DNA of 17,022 nt from CAZQLE01 sp964593905 (GCA_964593905.1 CAZQLE010000067.1:1-17022), one strand, 5' to 3'. Shown: positions 1 to 8,411, numbered from the stretch's first letter. The notes: generated by a model from the sequence alone, not told the origin. Numbers and translations: made by a program.

Positions 1-313
1 GTTTGTAGCCGCCTATATGGCCGAACGGTTTGGAACCGAACTGGTGGTACTTGCGGCGCACCCACAGAAGCATGTGCTGCAAACTGTTGCTCAGGCGGCG
101 CGCGATTATCTTGCCTCACGCGGGGTGGACGCCAATATTTTAGAGGCAGCAGGTTTGCCCGGCGAGAATATTTTGCATCATGCGCGTGAGACACAGTGTG
201 ATATGATTTTGATGGGCGGTTATTCCAGAAGCCCGCTGCAAGATTTAATTTACGGCAGCACGGTTGACTGGGTGTTGCGTGGAACCCAGACTCCGGTGTT
301 GATCTGTCACTGA
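1..313 (+). CDS. Universal stress protein (UspA family), 5'-truncated by window edge
   Basis: The open frame already runs from base 2 (reading F-V-A-A-Y-M-A-E-R-F-G) before the first ATG at 17. That matches the second helix of a Usp fold, so the true start lies upstream and the ATG at 17 is internal. The C-terminal half carries the Usp nucleotide-binding signature: the segment MGGYSRSPLQDLIYGSTVDW (first G, then GS 13 residues later), followed by the final strand TPVLICH. The second glycine of the usual G-x2-G-x9-G-S/T pattern is Ser here, so ATP binding is probable but not certain. The family consists of small cytosolic proteins induced by starvation or redox stress. The C-terminus closely resembles that of the following protein (MGGYS... 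PVLICR), which suggests paralogy, and only 7 bp separate the two, so they are probably co-transcribed. Confidence 0.85.
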   Translation, partial: FVAAYMAERFGTELVVLAAHPQKHVLQTVAQAARDYLASRGVDANILEAAGLPGENILHHARETQCDMILMGGYSRSPLQDLIYGSTVDWVLRGTQTPVLICH

Positions 314-320
314 TGAACCT

Positions 321-2045
321 ATGACACCGATTCAATATGAGCAGGCAGTGGATGATTTTCATCAGGCGCGGCGTAAAGCTGCGACTGAAGAGTTTTTGGC
401 GCGTCTGCGCAGGCAGCCTGTTGAATTGCTGAACTATGATGCGGTGCGTGACCTGGTGGGTGGCGCCGAAACAGACAACCAGCATCTGCAAGATATTCCC
501 ATTGATGCCATTGTTGGCAGTGTTAACCGTTTTCAAGAGTTTACCCGTTCGTTTTTACCGCGCCGAGAAGATACGCTCTCCCGCTGGGCCTCTGTGCGGC
601 TTAACCTGGCCGAGGCGCGAGGTTTCCCCCCGGTTAAGGTGTATCAGATTGCGACCGCCTATTTCGTCATTGATGGGCATCATCGCATCTCGGTTGCCCG
701 CCAGGCCGGGGCAAAAACCGTGCCTGCCTATGTGACCGAAGTGCAAACCCGCATCCCATTTGACCCGGATGAGCCTCTTGAGAAATTGATTTTGCGCACC
801 GAGCAGATGGATTTTCTGGATAAGACTCGCTTTGACGAGCTGCGCCCCAATGAGGTTCTGGAAGTGAGTGAACCGGGCCGGTATCCTCAACTGCTTGAAC
901 ACATTCAGGTGCATCGTTATTTCATGGGGCTTGATCAGAAACGCCCGGTTGGAATGCGCGAGGCCGTGGAACACTGGTTTGAGACGCTTTATCTTCCCTT
1001 GATCTGGATTGTGCGCGAACGGGGGGTACTGCGTGAGTTCCCTGACCGCACAGAGACCGACCTGTATTTGTGGGTGATGGAACATCGTGAAGCGCTGCGC
1101 GAAGCAGTGGGTTGGGATGTGTCACCCGAGGCAGCGGCCAATGATTTGATTCAAAAACATGGCGGGGGTGCGCTGCGCTGGGCGCAGCGGCTCGGTCAGG
1201 CCGTGGTCAGTCGGGTGCTGCCGGCTGCGCTCGAAGCAGGCCCCGAACCGGGGGAATGGCGCCGGCATACCCTGGGTGCGCGCCGGCATGATCGTATGTT
1301 TAATCGCATTCTGGTTACGGTTCCACCGGGCATGTTAACCTGGTCGGCCACCGATATCGCGCTGCAGATCGCATTAAAAGAAGACGCCTGGCTGGGCGGG
1401 TTGCGGGTTTATCCGGCGGGACAGACAGCCGAAGACACGCTTGAAGAGGATTTTTGCCGCCGTCTGGGCGAGGCCGGCATTGCGGGCAAACTGGTGACCG
1501 AAGTGGGTAAGAACGCGGCCAATCAGATTCTTTTGCGTGCCCGCTGGGTGGACCTGGTGGTGACGCGCATGGTTTTTCCGCCGCCGCTGCGACTGTTTTC
1601 ACGGCTGGCGTCGGGGATGCGGCTGCTTATTCGGCGCAGCCCGACCCCGCTGCTGCTCATCCCTGACCAGCCGCGTGAGATGAAGACGGTGCTGCTGGCA
1701 TTTGATGATTCACCGCGTGCCAGTGAGGCCCTGTTCATGGCTGCTTATCTGGCGCTGCGCTGGCAGATGCGTCTGACGGTTATCACGGCACACGAAGATG
1801 TGCAGCAGGCAAAAGAAATTTGCCTGCCGGCCGTGCGCTATCTGGTGGGCCGTGAAATTGAGGCCGATTTTCTTTATCGCAGCGGGCCGGCCGATCAGGC
1901 CATTCTGAAGGCGGTGGACGAGCTGGGGATTGATTTGCTGGTAATGGGGGGCTACAGCAAAAACCTGATGCGCGAATTGTTTACCAAAAACACAATCGAT
2001 CGCGTTCTACAAAAAATCTGCGTTCCTGTTTTAATCTGTCGTTAA
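321..2045 (+). CDS. ParB/sulfiredoxin-fold-like domain fused to two universal stress (Usp) domains
   Basis: The protein has 574 residues. Residues about 1-160 contain the motif DGHHRIS (118-124) followed by VARQAG and a strand PAYV. This resembles the nucleotide-phosphate loop of ParB/Srx-fold proteins and the DGHHR motif of DUF4032-type proteins. A helical, Trp- and Arg-rich middle (about 165-320) is not recognised. Residues about 326-450 form a divergent Usp domain, starting RMFNRILVTVPP and ending TPLLLIPDQP, without a clear ATP loop. Residues 454-574 form a better Usp domain (VLLAFDDSPRASEAL; VMGGYSKNLMRELFTKNTID; PVLICR). No signal peptide or membrane helix is seen, so it is probably cytosolic. 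The ATG at 321 is the start; no strong Shine-Dalgarno sequence precedes it, which fits translation coupled to the gene ending 7 bp before. Function unknown: a nucleotide-sensing stress protein is an inference from the two nucleotide-binding folds. Confidence 0.85.
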   Translation: MTPIQYEQAVDDFHQARRKAATEEFLARLRRQPVELLNYDAVRDLVGGAETDNQHLQDIPIDAIVGSVNRFQEFTRSFLPRREDTLSRWASVRLNLAEARGFPPVKVYQIATAYFVIDGHHRISVARQAGAKTVPAYVTEVQTRIPFDPDEPLEKLILRTEQMDFLDKTRFDELRPNEVLEVSEPGRYPQLLEHIQVHRYFMGLDQKRPVGMREAVEHWFETLYLPLIWIVRERGVLREFPDRTETDLYLWVMEHREALREAVGWDVSPEAAANDLIQKHGGGALRWAQRLGQAVVSRVLPAALEAGPEPGEWRRHTLGARRHDRMFNRILVTVPPGMLTWSATDIALQIALKEDAWLGGLRVYPAGQTAEDTLEEDFCRRLGEAGIAGKLVTEVGKNAANQILLRARWVDLVVTRMVFPPPLRLFSRLASGMRLLIRRSPTPLLLIPDQPREMKTVLLAFDDSPRASEALFMAAYLALRWQMRLTVITAHEDVQQAKEICLPAVRYLVGREIEADFLYRSGPADQAILKAVDELGIDLLVMGGYSKNLMRELFTKNTIDRVLQKICVPVLICR

Positions 2046-2046
2046 G

Positions 2047-2077
2047 GGGTAACTGCCCAGACACGCAGGCTTTACCC
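2047..2077. terminator. Possible hairpin between convergent genes (weak terminator candidate)
   Basis: GGGTAA (2047-2052) pairs with TTACCC (2072-2077), and inside it CTGC (2053-2056) pairs with GCAG (2065-2068). This gives about 10 bp with a 3-nt bulge and an 8-nt loop. It starts right after the Usp-fusion stop codon and lies before the 3' end of the opposing receiver gene. No U-tract follows on either strand, so it is not a classic intrinsic terminator. Confidence 0.35.
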
Positions 2078-2111
2078 GTCGACTGGTGAGATTGCAGGGG
2101 AGTTTGTTGGA

Positions 2112-2504
2112 TCAGGGCAGGGCAAAGCGCGATTCCGGGTTTGATTTAAACTCTTTGATGTTTTGAATGCACTCCAGCAAACATTCAGGTGGATCGCTTT
2201 TACTGACAAAGGCGTCTACCCCCAAGGCCAGAGCCAGTTTTTTCGAATGCGGCAGACCGCTTAAGGCGAGTACTCGCAACCGGACGCAGCGTTCGCGCAA
2301 CCCGCGCAGCAACAGACTGATTCCGGTCATCCCAGGCAGTTCCCAGTCTAAGAGCAGTAAATCGGGCTGACAATGATCAATCTGGTCCACCAGGGCCCCG
2401 GCCGATTCGGCCTCGCCAACGATCTGATTTGAACCATCCTGTTCAAGGATCAGTCTTAACGCTGACCGGACCATGTCATCATCATCGGCGATTAACACCC
2501 GCAT
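2112..2504 (-). CDS. Stand-alone receiver (REC) protein, CheY-like single-domain response regulator
   Basis: The protein has 130 residues and consists of one receiver domain only. Acidic pocket residues D7-D10 (MRVLIADDDD), phospho-acceptor D53 (LLLLDWELPG), the switch Ser in LALSG and the conserved Lys in FVSKSD are all present. No DNA-binding or output domain follows. The ATG at 2504 is chosen because AAGGA sits 7 nt upstream on the minus strand; an in-frame TTG at 2540 would add residues unlike a REC domain and would overlap the upstream inverted repeat. It lies 180 bp downstream of the NarL-type regulator on the same strand, so it could share transcription with the kinase or have its own promoter. 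Its likely role is phosphate sink, second target or phosphorelay intermediate for the neighbouring kinase (inference from position). Confidence 0.9.
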   Translation of the reverse strand: MRVLIADDDDMVRSALRLILEQDGSNQIVGEAESAGALVDQIDHCQPDLLLLDWELPGMTGISLLLRGLRERCVRLRVLALSGLPHSKKLALALGVDAFVSKSDPPECLLECIQNIKEFKSNPESRFALP

Positions 2505-2537
2505 GAGATTTTCCTTGGGCTTCCAGAAATATCCGGT

Positions 2538-2575
2538 CAAATTGAGGACACTGCACCGGCAACATCCTCAATTTG
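2538..2575 (-). promoter_or_regulatory. Symmetric hairpin / inverted repeat in the leader of the receiver gene
   Basis: An 11-bp perfect inverted repeat is visible: CAAATTGAGGA (2538-2548) and TCCTCAATTTG (2565-2575). Inside it TGC (2552-2554) pairs with GCA (2559-2561) around the loop ACCG, leaving a symmetric 3x3 internal loop. The element ends 33 nt upstream of the receiver start codon at 2504. It has no U-tract, so it is more likely a leader structure or a regulator-binding site than a terminator. Identity unknown. Confidence 0.5.
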
Positions 2576-2590
2576 CCGCATCTTCCCCCT

Positions 2591-2609
2591 ATGGTAAAGT
2601 GATTACCAT
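2591..2609. promoter_or_regulatory. 19-bp palindrome, candidate operator upstream of the receiver gene
   Basis: ATGGTAA (2591-2597) and TTACCAT (2603-2609) are perfect inverted repeats around AGTGA. The length and spacing are typical of a dimeric helix-turn-helix regulator site. It sits about 87 bp upstream of the receiver ATG. A TATCAT-like -10 lies about 12 nt before it on the minus strand, but I could find no good -35 element. The binding protein is unknown. Confidence 0.4.
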
Positions 2610-2684
2610 TCACACCCTTGATGATACGAAAAGCTTGTAGAAAAAGCCTCGGGCAGATGGACAATCTTTTTACTGGTCAACTGG

Positions 2685-3338
2685 TCAGTTGTGAATCAAC
2701 TGTTCTCGCAGCGCAATGGCAACAGCTTCGGTGCGGGATGCGGCGCTCAATTTTTCAAGAATGCTGGATACATGAAATTTAATTGTGCTGCGGCTGACCA
2801 CCAGCTTTGCTGCAATTTCGGGGTTGGTTAAGCCCTGCACCATCCACTCTAATACCTCATGCTCGCGCTCGGTCAGGTCGCTGCCGATGCGGGGCTCGGG
2901 GTTGCGCGCTGCCTGAATCAGCGCTTCGGCGGCTTCTGGCGCCAGTGTGGGCCGCCCGGCGTGTGCCGAGCGTATGGCCCTGGCCAGGTCTTCGGCGGTG
3001 GTGTTTTTCATCAGATAGGCGATGGCGCCTGCCTGAAGTGCGTTTTGCACCAGGGCATCTTCGCGATAACTGGTTAGCGCTACAACCTGAATTTCGGGAA
3101 AGCGGGCGCGAATAATGCGTGTTGCGCTGGCGCCGTCCATTTCGGGCATGACCAGATCGATCAAAACCACATCGGGTTTTATTTTTTCACAGGCTTCTAT
3201 TGCTTCCAGACCGTTGGAGGCCTCTCCGACCAGTTCGAAATCATCATAGACGGATAAAAAGGCGCACAGGCCGCTGCGCACAACGGCATGATCATCGACC
3301 AGCAAGATGCGGATAATGTTGGTGGGTGAGGAGATCAT
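2685..3338 (-). CDS. NarL/FixJ-family response regulator (REC + LuxR-type HTH)
   Basis: The protein has 217 residues. The N-terminal receiver shows acidic pocket D15-D16 (LLVDDH), phospho-acceptor D61 (VVLIDLVMPEMDG), switch Thr in VALTSYRED and the conserved Lys in YLMKNTT. The C-terminal LuxR-type HTH spans about 154-215 (LTEREHEVLEWMVQGLTNPEIAA, then SRSTIKFHVSSILEKL). The start ATG (3336-3338) overlaps the kinase stop as ATGA, and AGGAGA lies about 11 nt upstream inside the kinase gene, so translation is coupled. Partnership with the upstream HisKA_3 kinase is nearly certain from the overlap and from the family rule that HisKA_3 kinases pair with NarL-type regulators. It is a cytosolic transcription factor; target genes cannot be read from the window. 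Confidence 0.96.
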   Translation of the reverse strand: MISSPTNIIRILLVDDHAVVRSGLCAFLSVYDDFELVGEASNGLEAIEACEKIKPDVVLIDLVMPEMDGASATRIIRARFPEIQVVALTSYREDALVQNALQAGAIAYLMKNTTAEDLARAIRSAHAGRPTLAPEAAEALIQAARNPEPRIGSDLTEREHEVLEWMVQGLTNPEIAAKLVVSRSTIKFHVSSILEKLSAASRTEAVAIALREQLIHN

Positions 3339-6300
3339 TTTTTGTTTTTCTCCTGAGGCTGAGGGTTTTTCCAGATTAGATGATAGCGAACCCCGCTGCC
3401 GGGCCGGGCGGCGATCTCAAACCGGGCCTGAATCGAATCGGCCCGTTCTTGCATGATTTTTAGCCCATAATGGTTGGAGGGGATGTTTTGAATATTGAAA
3501 CCGCGTCCGTTATCTTGAATGATTAATTCGATCGTATCATCCTGACATTTCAACGCCAACCAGGCCTGAGACGCACGCGCGTGTTTGAAGATATTGTTCA
3601 GCGCTTCTTGCGCAATGCGATAAATTGCCACCCGCACTTCGACCGGGGCTTGAAAATTGGGATCAATCTCGGCTGTCAGCGGGATGCGCGCCCGACCAAT
3701 AAAGGCCTCACATAGCTGCTGCAGCACTTCGGGAAAATCGGCCTCGATCAATGCGTTCGGCCGCAGCTCCATTAACAGGCTGCGCATTTCGGCAGACGCA
3801 CCGCGGGTGAGCAGCCGGAGTTCTTCCAGGCGTTTATTGCCGTCCTCGGGGTTCTTTTGCCAGATCTTGGGCAGTACTTCTGCAATCAGGCTGGCAGAGA
3901 ACAGCGTTTGTGTCACCGCATCATGCAGGTCGCGCGCCAGGCGGCTGCGTTCTGCCGCTGCGGCGGTTTCTTGGGCTTGCTGGCGCAGGTTTGCATTCTC
4001 AATGGCCAGGGCCACCTGGTCGCCCACAATGACCGCAATATTAATATCTTCCTCACTATACTGGTGCCGGGTCTTAAAGAAAACACGCAAGTTTCCGGTA
4101 AGGACCTGAGGAATGTGAATGGGAATGACCAGCATCGATCTTAAGTTTTGGTTCTGGTTTGAATCGTACTTTGCCGGGGCGTTTGGGGGGGCATCCAAAA
4201 CGGGGGTGTTTTTGAACTGGATATTATTTAGATCTGGAATGTACACCGGCCTGACCAGCGCCGGTTGCCCCGCATACAGGCTCAGCACATCTCCAACGGG
4301 TTCTGAAAGTTGGTAGGGCACGATGGCCAGGGTGTTATTGCCTTGATCGGTTTGATGAAACAAAGCTGCGTCGCCGCGGAAGATCTGGCAGGTATATGCC
4401 GTGACAATAAACAACACTTCTTCAAAAGAGCGGCTGGCATTAATGGCAGAGATGATCTCGCGCAGCCCCTCAGCCACCTGCCGCCGGCGCTCTGCCTCTT
4501 GCCGCCGGGTTTGTTCGGTGCGGTACAGGTTGGCGTTTTCCAGGCTGATTGCGGCGTTGTTTGCCAGTAGGTTTAGAATATGCTCATCATCGGTGGAAAA
4601 CTGTTGTGTGTTCACCCCTGAAACCACCAGAACACCGAAGATGTCTTCGCCTGAAGCCAGGGGGACGGCCACCAGCGACCGGGAACGGGTCAGGCTTTGA
4701 ATGGGTTTATACATTCTGCGGTCTTGATACACATCATCGACACGGATGGGCCGCCGCTGCAAGATGGCTGCCCCGGTGATGGAATGGCGCAGTGGAACGA
4801 TTAACCCGCGCGAAACCGGCGCCACCCCTGAAGAGGTGGTCAACACCAGGTTGTCTTCCTCCAGCAGATAGATAAAGGTCTGGTCGGCGCGGGTCAGGCG
4901 CAGCGCTTCGTCGGAGATCATTTGCATAACCGCTTCGGGGTCCAACCGGCTGGAAATGGCGTTTTGCACCGATAACAGGGTCTGGCTTTCTTCAGCCTGG
5001 CGGCGGATGTTGGTGTAGAGCCGCGAGTTTTCGAGCGCCATAACCGCGTAATTGGCCAGCAAATTTAAGATGCGTTCATCTTCTCGGGTGAAAGCCCGCG
5101 CTTCATAACTGGCGCTGGCAATTGCCCCCAGCGAAACGCCCATGTTCACCAACGGCACAATGATTAATGATTTAATCCTCGTAGTAACGACCAGAAACGG
5201 ATTGGCTTTTTGCTCGTCGGCCGTGTTGTTGCAGATGATCGACGCCTGATTTTTAATGGCTGTTCCGATCACCGAGTTGTTGAGGGGTAAGACCTGCCCC
5301 AATTGCAGGGGGTAGTCTCCGGCGATGGAGCGCACACTTAACGCTCCCTGCTCCAACAGGCACAGGCAGGTCATCTTGCCGGCCGTTAAATGCATGGCCT
5401 CTTTGGTAATGATGTTGATGACATCTTCCAACTCGAGCCGGCTTGAAATGGCATGTTGAACATTCAGCAGGGCAAGACTTTCATCAGCCTGTTGTTTGGT
5501 AATGGCATATAACCTTGCATTTTCAACGCCAACCACTGCATAGGTCGCCAGCATGGTCAAAATGCGCTCATCTTCGGCTGAAAATGCCCCTGGCTGCTCA
5601 CTGGTTACGGCGATCATGCCGATTACCTCACCACAATTGATCAGGGGGACGATCATCAAAGCCGAAAGGTGGATCAGGGCTGCGAGGCCCTGGTTTAAGT
5701 GGGGGTTTTGAGAAGCATCAAACAGGCGCAGGGCCTTTTTCTCCTGAACAACCATTCCGCTGATTGAATCATCCATCAACAAACGGTAGCCGATGAGCGA
5801 TTCGGGTCCGCCGGAAATCGCAGAAATGAAGATGCTTTGCTCGCTGATCATTTGAAAAGCGCTGACATCTGCTTGAACCAGCCGGCGCGCCTCATCGGCG
5901 ATGATTTGCATTACCTGTGAAAGATCGAGACGGCTGGAAATGGCCTGCTGCACGGTTAAAATGGCCTGGGTTTCTTCGGCCTGGCGGCGGGTCTGCGCGA
6001 ATAGATGTGCGTTTTCAATGGCCGCCGCCGACTGCGCGGCAAAGGTGGTTGCCAGCTCAATGTGCTGCTGCGTGAAGTGATTGGGCAGGTGATGATGCAG
6101 GGTTAATAAGCCAATTTGCCGGCCCTGAATCATCAGGGGCACCCCCATCCAGCAGCGCACATAACTGAATTCTTCCCGATATTGCGGGGTAAGAAGCTGC
6201 CAGTAGATCCGCGCTAGCGGCGTGTCTTCGAGGATATCGGGAATGACCCCGGCTGTGTTTGCTGCAAACACCTGGCTCAGAATTTGGTCTGTGCAGGGCA

Positions 6301-8371
6301 GGCTGGCGCCCAAAAGCGAATTTTCAGCGATTGGTCCCTGATAGGCGCGATAAACCAGTTTTTTATCTTCCAGAATAAGCACAGCGGCGGCAGTAAACTC
6401 GATAATACGCCGCATCAACTGGATCATCTGGCTTAAAAGAGGGGTTAACTCCAGGGTGGTTGAAATCTGGCGCGAGATTTCGAACAGGGTGGTTAGTTCA
6501 CGGGTTCGCTCTTCCACCCGGTTTTCAAGCGTTTGATAGGCCTTTTGAAGCTCGATCTGTGAGCGGTTTCGCTCTATGACCAGACCGGCCAGATGGGCTG
6601 TCATCTCGATGGTTTTAATTTCAGAAGGGTTGGGGCCGCGCTTTTTGGGATAATACTGTGAGAGCGCGCCCACCAGCTCGCCCGATGGAGAATAAATCGG
6701 TTCGGCCCAGGCGGCTTGAATATTAAACTTTACCGCCAGGGGTAGGATTTTTTCCCAGCAGGGCGCGTGGTGAACATCTTCCACAATCGTTCGCCGGCCC
6801 GATAAACAGGTGGCGGCTGCCGAACCTGTGCTGGGGGAGATCTCCAGGCCATCCACCGCCTGGATAAACTCATCGGGCAAATGACCCGCCCCAAGTATGG
6901 ATAACCGCTGCTGGAGTTTGTCGACTCCGAAAATCAGGCATTTCATCCCGGGGTGCTGGCTTTCAAGCAGTTCCACCAGTGAATGAATTGTGTTTAAAAA
7001 ACCGGTCTGGGTGGCAACAAGTTCGAGATAGCGCTGCTGCCCGGTTTGAAACTCGGCGATTTTGCGCTGCTCCAGCGCATTTGAGATGATTTCGCTGATG
7101 ATCTTTAATAAACTTGAATGATCCTCTTCCCAGTCCTGTCGGCCGTTTTCCTGGGCCAGGCCGATGCACCCGTTGACCACACCCTGATGCAGCATGGGCA
7201 CAGCCAGCAAAGCCGCCACCGTGCCCGATTTGTGGCCGTGAATGCGCGGCTCATTGGGCCCGGGCGTGTTGGATGATGCGATGGAAAGCGTTTCACCCTG
7301 GATTAACCGTTGAATGGCCTCTTCTTTTTCAGAAGAGGGCAGGCTGATTTTCATCTCTCGCAGCTTTAAAAGCCCCGGACGAGACCACTCATAGGCTATT
7401 TCCAGAAATTCATTGTTTTCGATCAACAGGAATAAGAAAGAACGGTCAACCCCGAAAAACTCGCCAACCATGCCCAGGGTTTCATTGATGCTGTCATCCA
7501 ACGTTTCGGCGGGCTGGGTGGCAAAGATATCGACAATTCTGGCGATGAGCGCCTCATATTCCATGCGCTGCTGCAAGGCATGGCGTGATGCCATCGCTTC
7601 GGTAATATCTTTGCTGTTGCCAAGAATGCGCCACGGGTTTCCCTGCGGGTCACGCAAAACAACCCCGCGATTGGCGACCCAGAGTTTTCTGCCATTTTTT
7701 GTGCGAAGCTGATTCTCGCAGGAGAAAACAAAGCCGGTGCCGCCCTGGATTGTTTTTTTGTAATTCTCTTCCAGTTTGTGCTGTTCTTCTGCTTCAAAAA
7801 GCTTTAACCAGCCTTCAATATTTGAGGGGGCATCCTGGTGAGAAAACCCGGTGATGCTGTAAAGATCCTCTGCGATCGATAACCGCCGGGTGGAAATTTC
7901 CCAATCCCAGATTCCATCGGATGCGGTGGTTAATAAATCCTGGAAGACCTGTTGCCAGTCATCCGGCGGCTGCATACCGGCAGGATCTGCTTTGAGGGGG
8001 GCAGCCTGGCCGTTGAGGTTGAGGGTCAGGTGGAGTATTGAAATGACGACGTTTTCTTTCCAGATGGGCATGAAGACAGAGCCCCATCCGGGCGGCGAAC
8101 AACCGCTATCCGGGTCGGGGTAAAGCAAGGTGCGGCCTGAAAGCACTTTTTTTAATTCTGTTTGCAACAGTTCTTTTTGCTCTGGCAGTAGATCGAAAAA
8201 AAATTGGCTGGTGGAAATTTCTGCGGGTTGCCGCGCCGCCTGGGCAGCGATCGTTTCGGCCCAGGTGGAATTAAACTCGCGAACCCGCAGCGCAGGATCG
8301 ATGACCGCAACGCCAATGGGCATCGTGTTGAGGATGGGGTTTTGCAGGGAGGTGAGTTCGCGGGGCTTCAT
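3335..8371 (-). CDS. Giant soluble NarL-type sensor histidine kinase (2 PAS, about 7 GAF, HisKA_3, HATPase_c)
   Basis: About 1678 residues from the ATG at 8371. Domain order with rough residues: PAS 10-110; PAS+PAC 135-258; GAF1 275-435; GAF2 450-600; coiled coil 604-632; GAF3 640-790; GAF4 805-965; GAF5 970-1130; GAF6 1138-1300; GAF7 1305-1460. The HisKA_3 domain follows, with the phospho-accepting His at about 1483 (RDLHDAVTQTL). The HATPase has its N box about 1582-1602 (AQEALNNIFKHA) and G boxes DNGRGFN and YGLKIMQERAD. No membrane helix is seen, so it should sense cytosolic signals, but the ligands are unknown. In-frame ATGs also exist at 8455 and 8560. I prefer 8371 because the upstream stretch is AT-rich, uses rare codons (AGA, ATA), includes a TATAAT, and the 8560 start would overlap the divergent gene. 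None of the three has a good Shine-Dalgarno sequence. Confidence 0.93.
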   Translation of the reverse strand: MKPRELTSLQNPILNTMPIGVAVIDPALRVREFNSTWAETIAAQAARQPAEISTSQFFFDLLPEQKELLQTELKKVLSGRTLLYPDPDSGCSPPGWGSVFMPIWKENVVISILHLTLNLNGQAAPLKADPAGMQPPDDWQQVFQDLLTTASDGIWDWEISTRRLSIAEDLYSITGFSHQDAPSNIEGWLKLFEAEEQHKLEENYKKTIQGGTGFVFSCENQLRTKNGRKLWVANRGVVLRDPQGNPWRILGNSKDITEAMASRHALQQRMEYEALIARIVDIFATQPAETLDDSINETLGMVGEFFGVDRSFLFLLIENNEFLEIAYEWSRPGLLKLREMKISLPSSEKEEAIQRLIQGETLSIASSNTPGPNEPRIHGHKSGTVAALLAVPMLHQGVVNGCIGLAQENGRQDWEEDHSSLLKIISEIISNALEQRKIAEFQTGQQRYLELVATQTGFLNTIHSLVELLESQHPGMKCLIFGVDKLQQRLSILGAGHLPDEFIQAVDGLEISPSTGSAAATCLSGRRTIVEDVHHAPCWEKILPLAVKFNIQAAWAEPIYSPSGELVGALSQYYPKKRGPNPSEIKTIEMTAHLAGLVIERNRSQIELQKAYQTLENRVEERTRELTTLFEISRQISTTLELTPLLSQMIQLMRRIIEFTAAAVLILEDKKLVYRAYQGPIAENSLLGASLPCTDQILSQVFAANTAGVIPDILEDTPLARIYWQLLTPQYREEFSYVRCWMGVPLMIQGRQIGLLTLHHHLPNHFTQQHIELATTFAAQSAAAIENAHLFAQTRRQAEETQAILTVQQAISSRLDLSQVMQIIADEARRLVQADVSAFQMISEQSIFISAISGGPESLIGYRLLMDDSISGMVVQEKKALRLFDASQNPHLNQGLAALIHLSALMIVPLINCGEVIGMIAVTSEQPGAFSAEDERILTMLATYAVVGVENARLYAITKQQADESLALLNVQHAISSRLELEDVINIITKEAMHLTAGKMTCLCLLEQGALSVRSIAGDYPLQLGQVLPLNNSVIGTAIKNQASIICNNTADEQKANPFLVVTTRIKSLIIVPLVNMGVSLGAIASASYEARAFTREDERILNLLANYAVMALENSRLYTNIRRQAEESQTLLSVQNAISSRLDPEAVMQMISDEALRLTRADQTFIYLLEEDNLVLTTSSGVAPVSRGLIVPLRHSITGAAILQRRPIRVDDVYQDRRMYKPIQSLTRSRSLVAVPLASGEDIFGVLVVSGVNTQQFSTDDEHILNLLANNAAISLENANLYRTEQTRRQEAERRRQVAEGLREIISAINASRSFEEVLFIVTAYTCQIFRGDAALFHQTDQGNNTLAIVPYQLSEPVGDVLSLYAGQPALVRPVYIPDLNNIQFKNTPVLDAPPNAPAKYDSNQNQNLRSMLVIPIHIPQVLTGNLRVFFKTRHQYSEEDINIAVIVGDQVALAIENANLRQQAQETAAAAERSRLARDLHDAVTQTLFSASLIAEVLPKIWQKNPEDGNKRLEELRLLTRGASAEMRSLLMELRPNALIEADFPEVLQQLCEAFIGRARIPLTAEIDPNFQAPVEVRVAIYRIAQEALNNIFKHARASQAWLALKCQDDTIELIIQDNGRGFNIQNIPSNHYGLKIMQERADSIQARFEIAARPGSGVRYHLIWKNPQPQEKNKK

Positions 8372-8411
8372 TGTTTTTTGAGAGAAGGCGGCGCTTTGAT
8401 TGATTAATTTG

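Noticed and set aside
2641..2657. Mini-hairpin GCC-TCG-GGC next to an A5 run (T5 on the minus strand), considered as a terminator of the regulator gene
   Set aside because: The stem is only about 3 bp, too weak for an intrinsic terminator.
2672..2691. Tandem 8-mer ACTGGTCA-ACTGGTCA and the palindrome CAACTG-GT-CAGTTG at the end of the NarL-type regulator gene
   Set aside because: It overlaps the stop region, is very short, and no further copies or functional position were seen; chance is likely.
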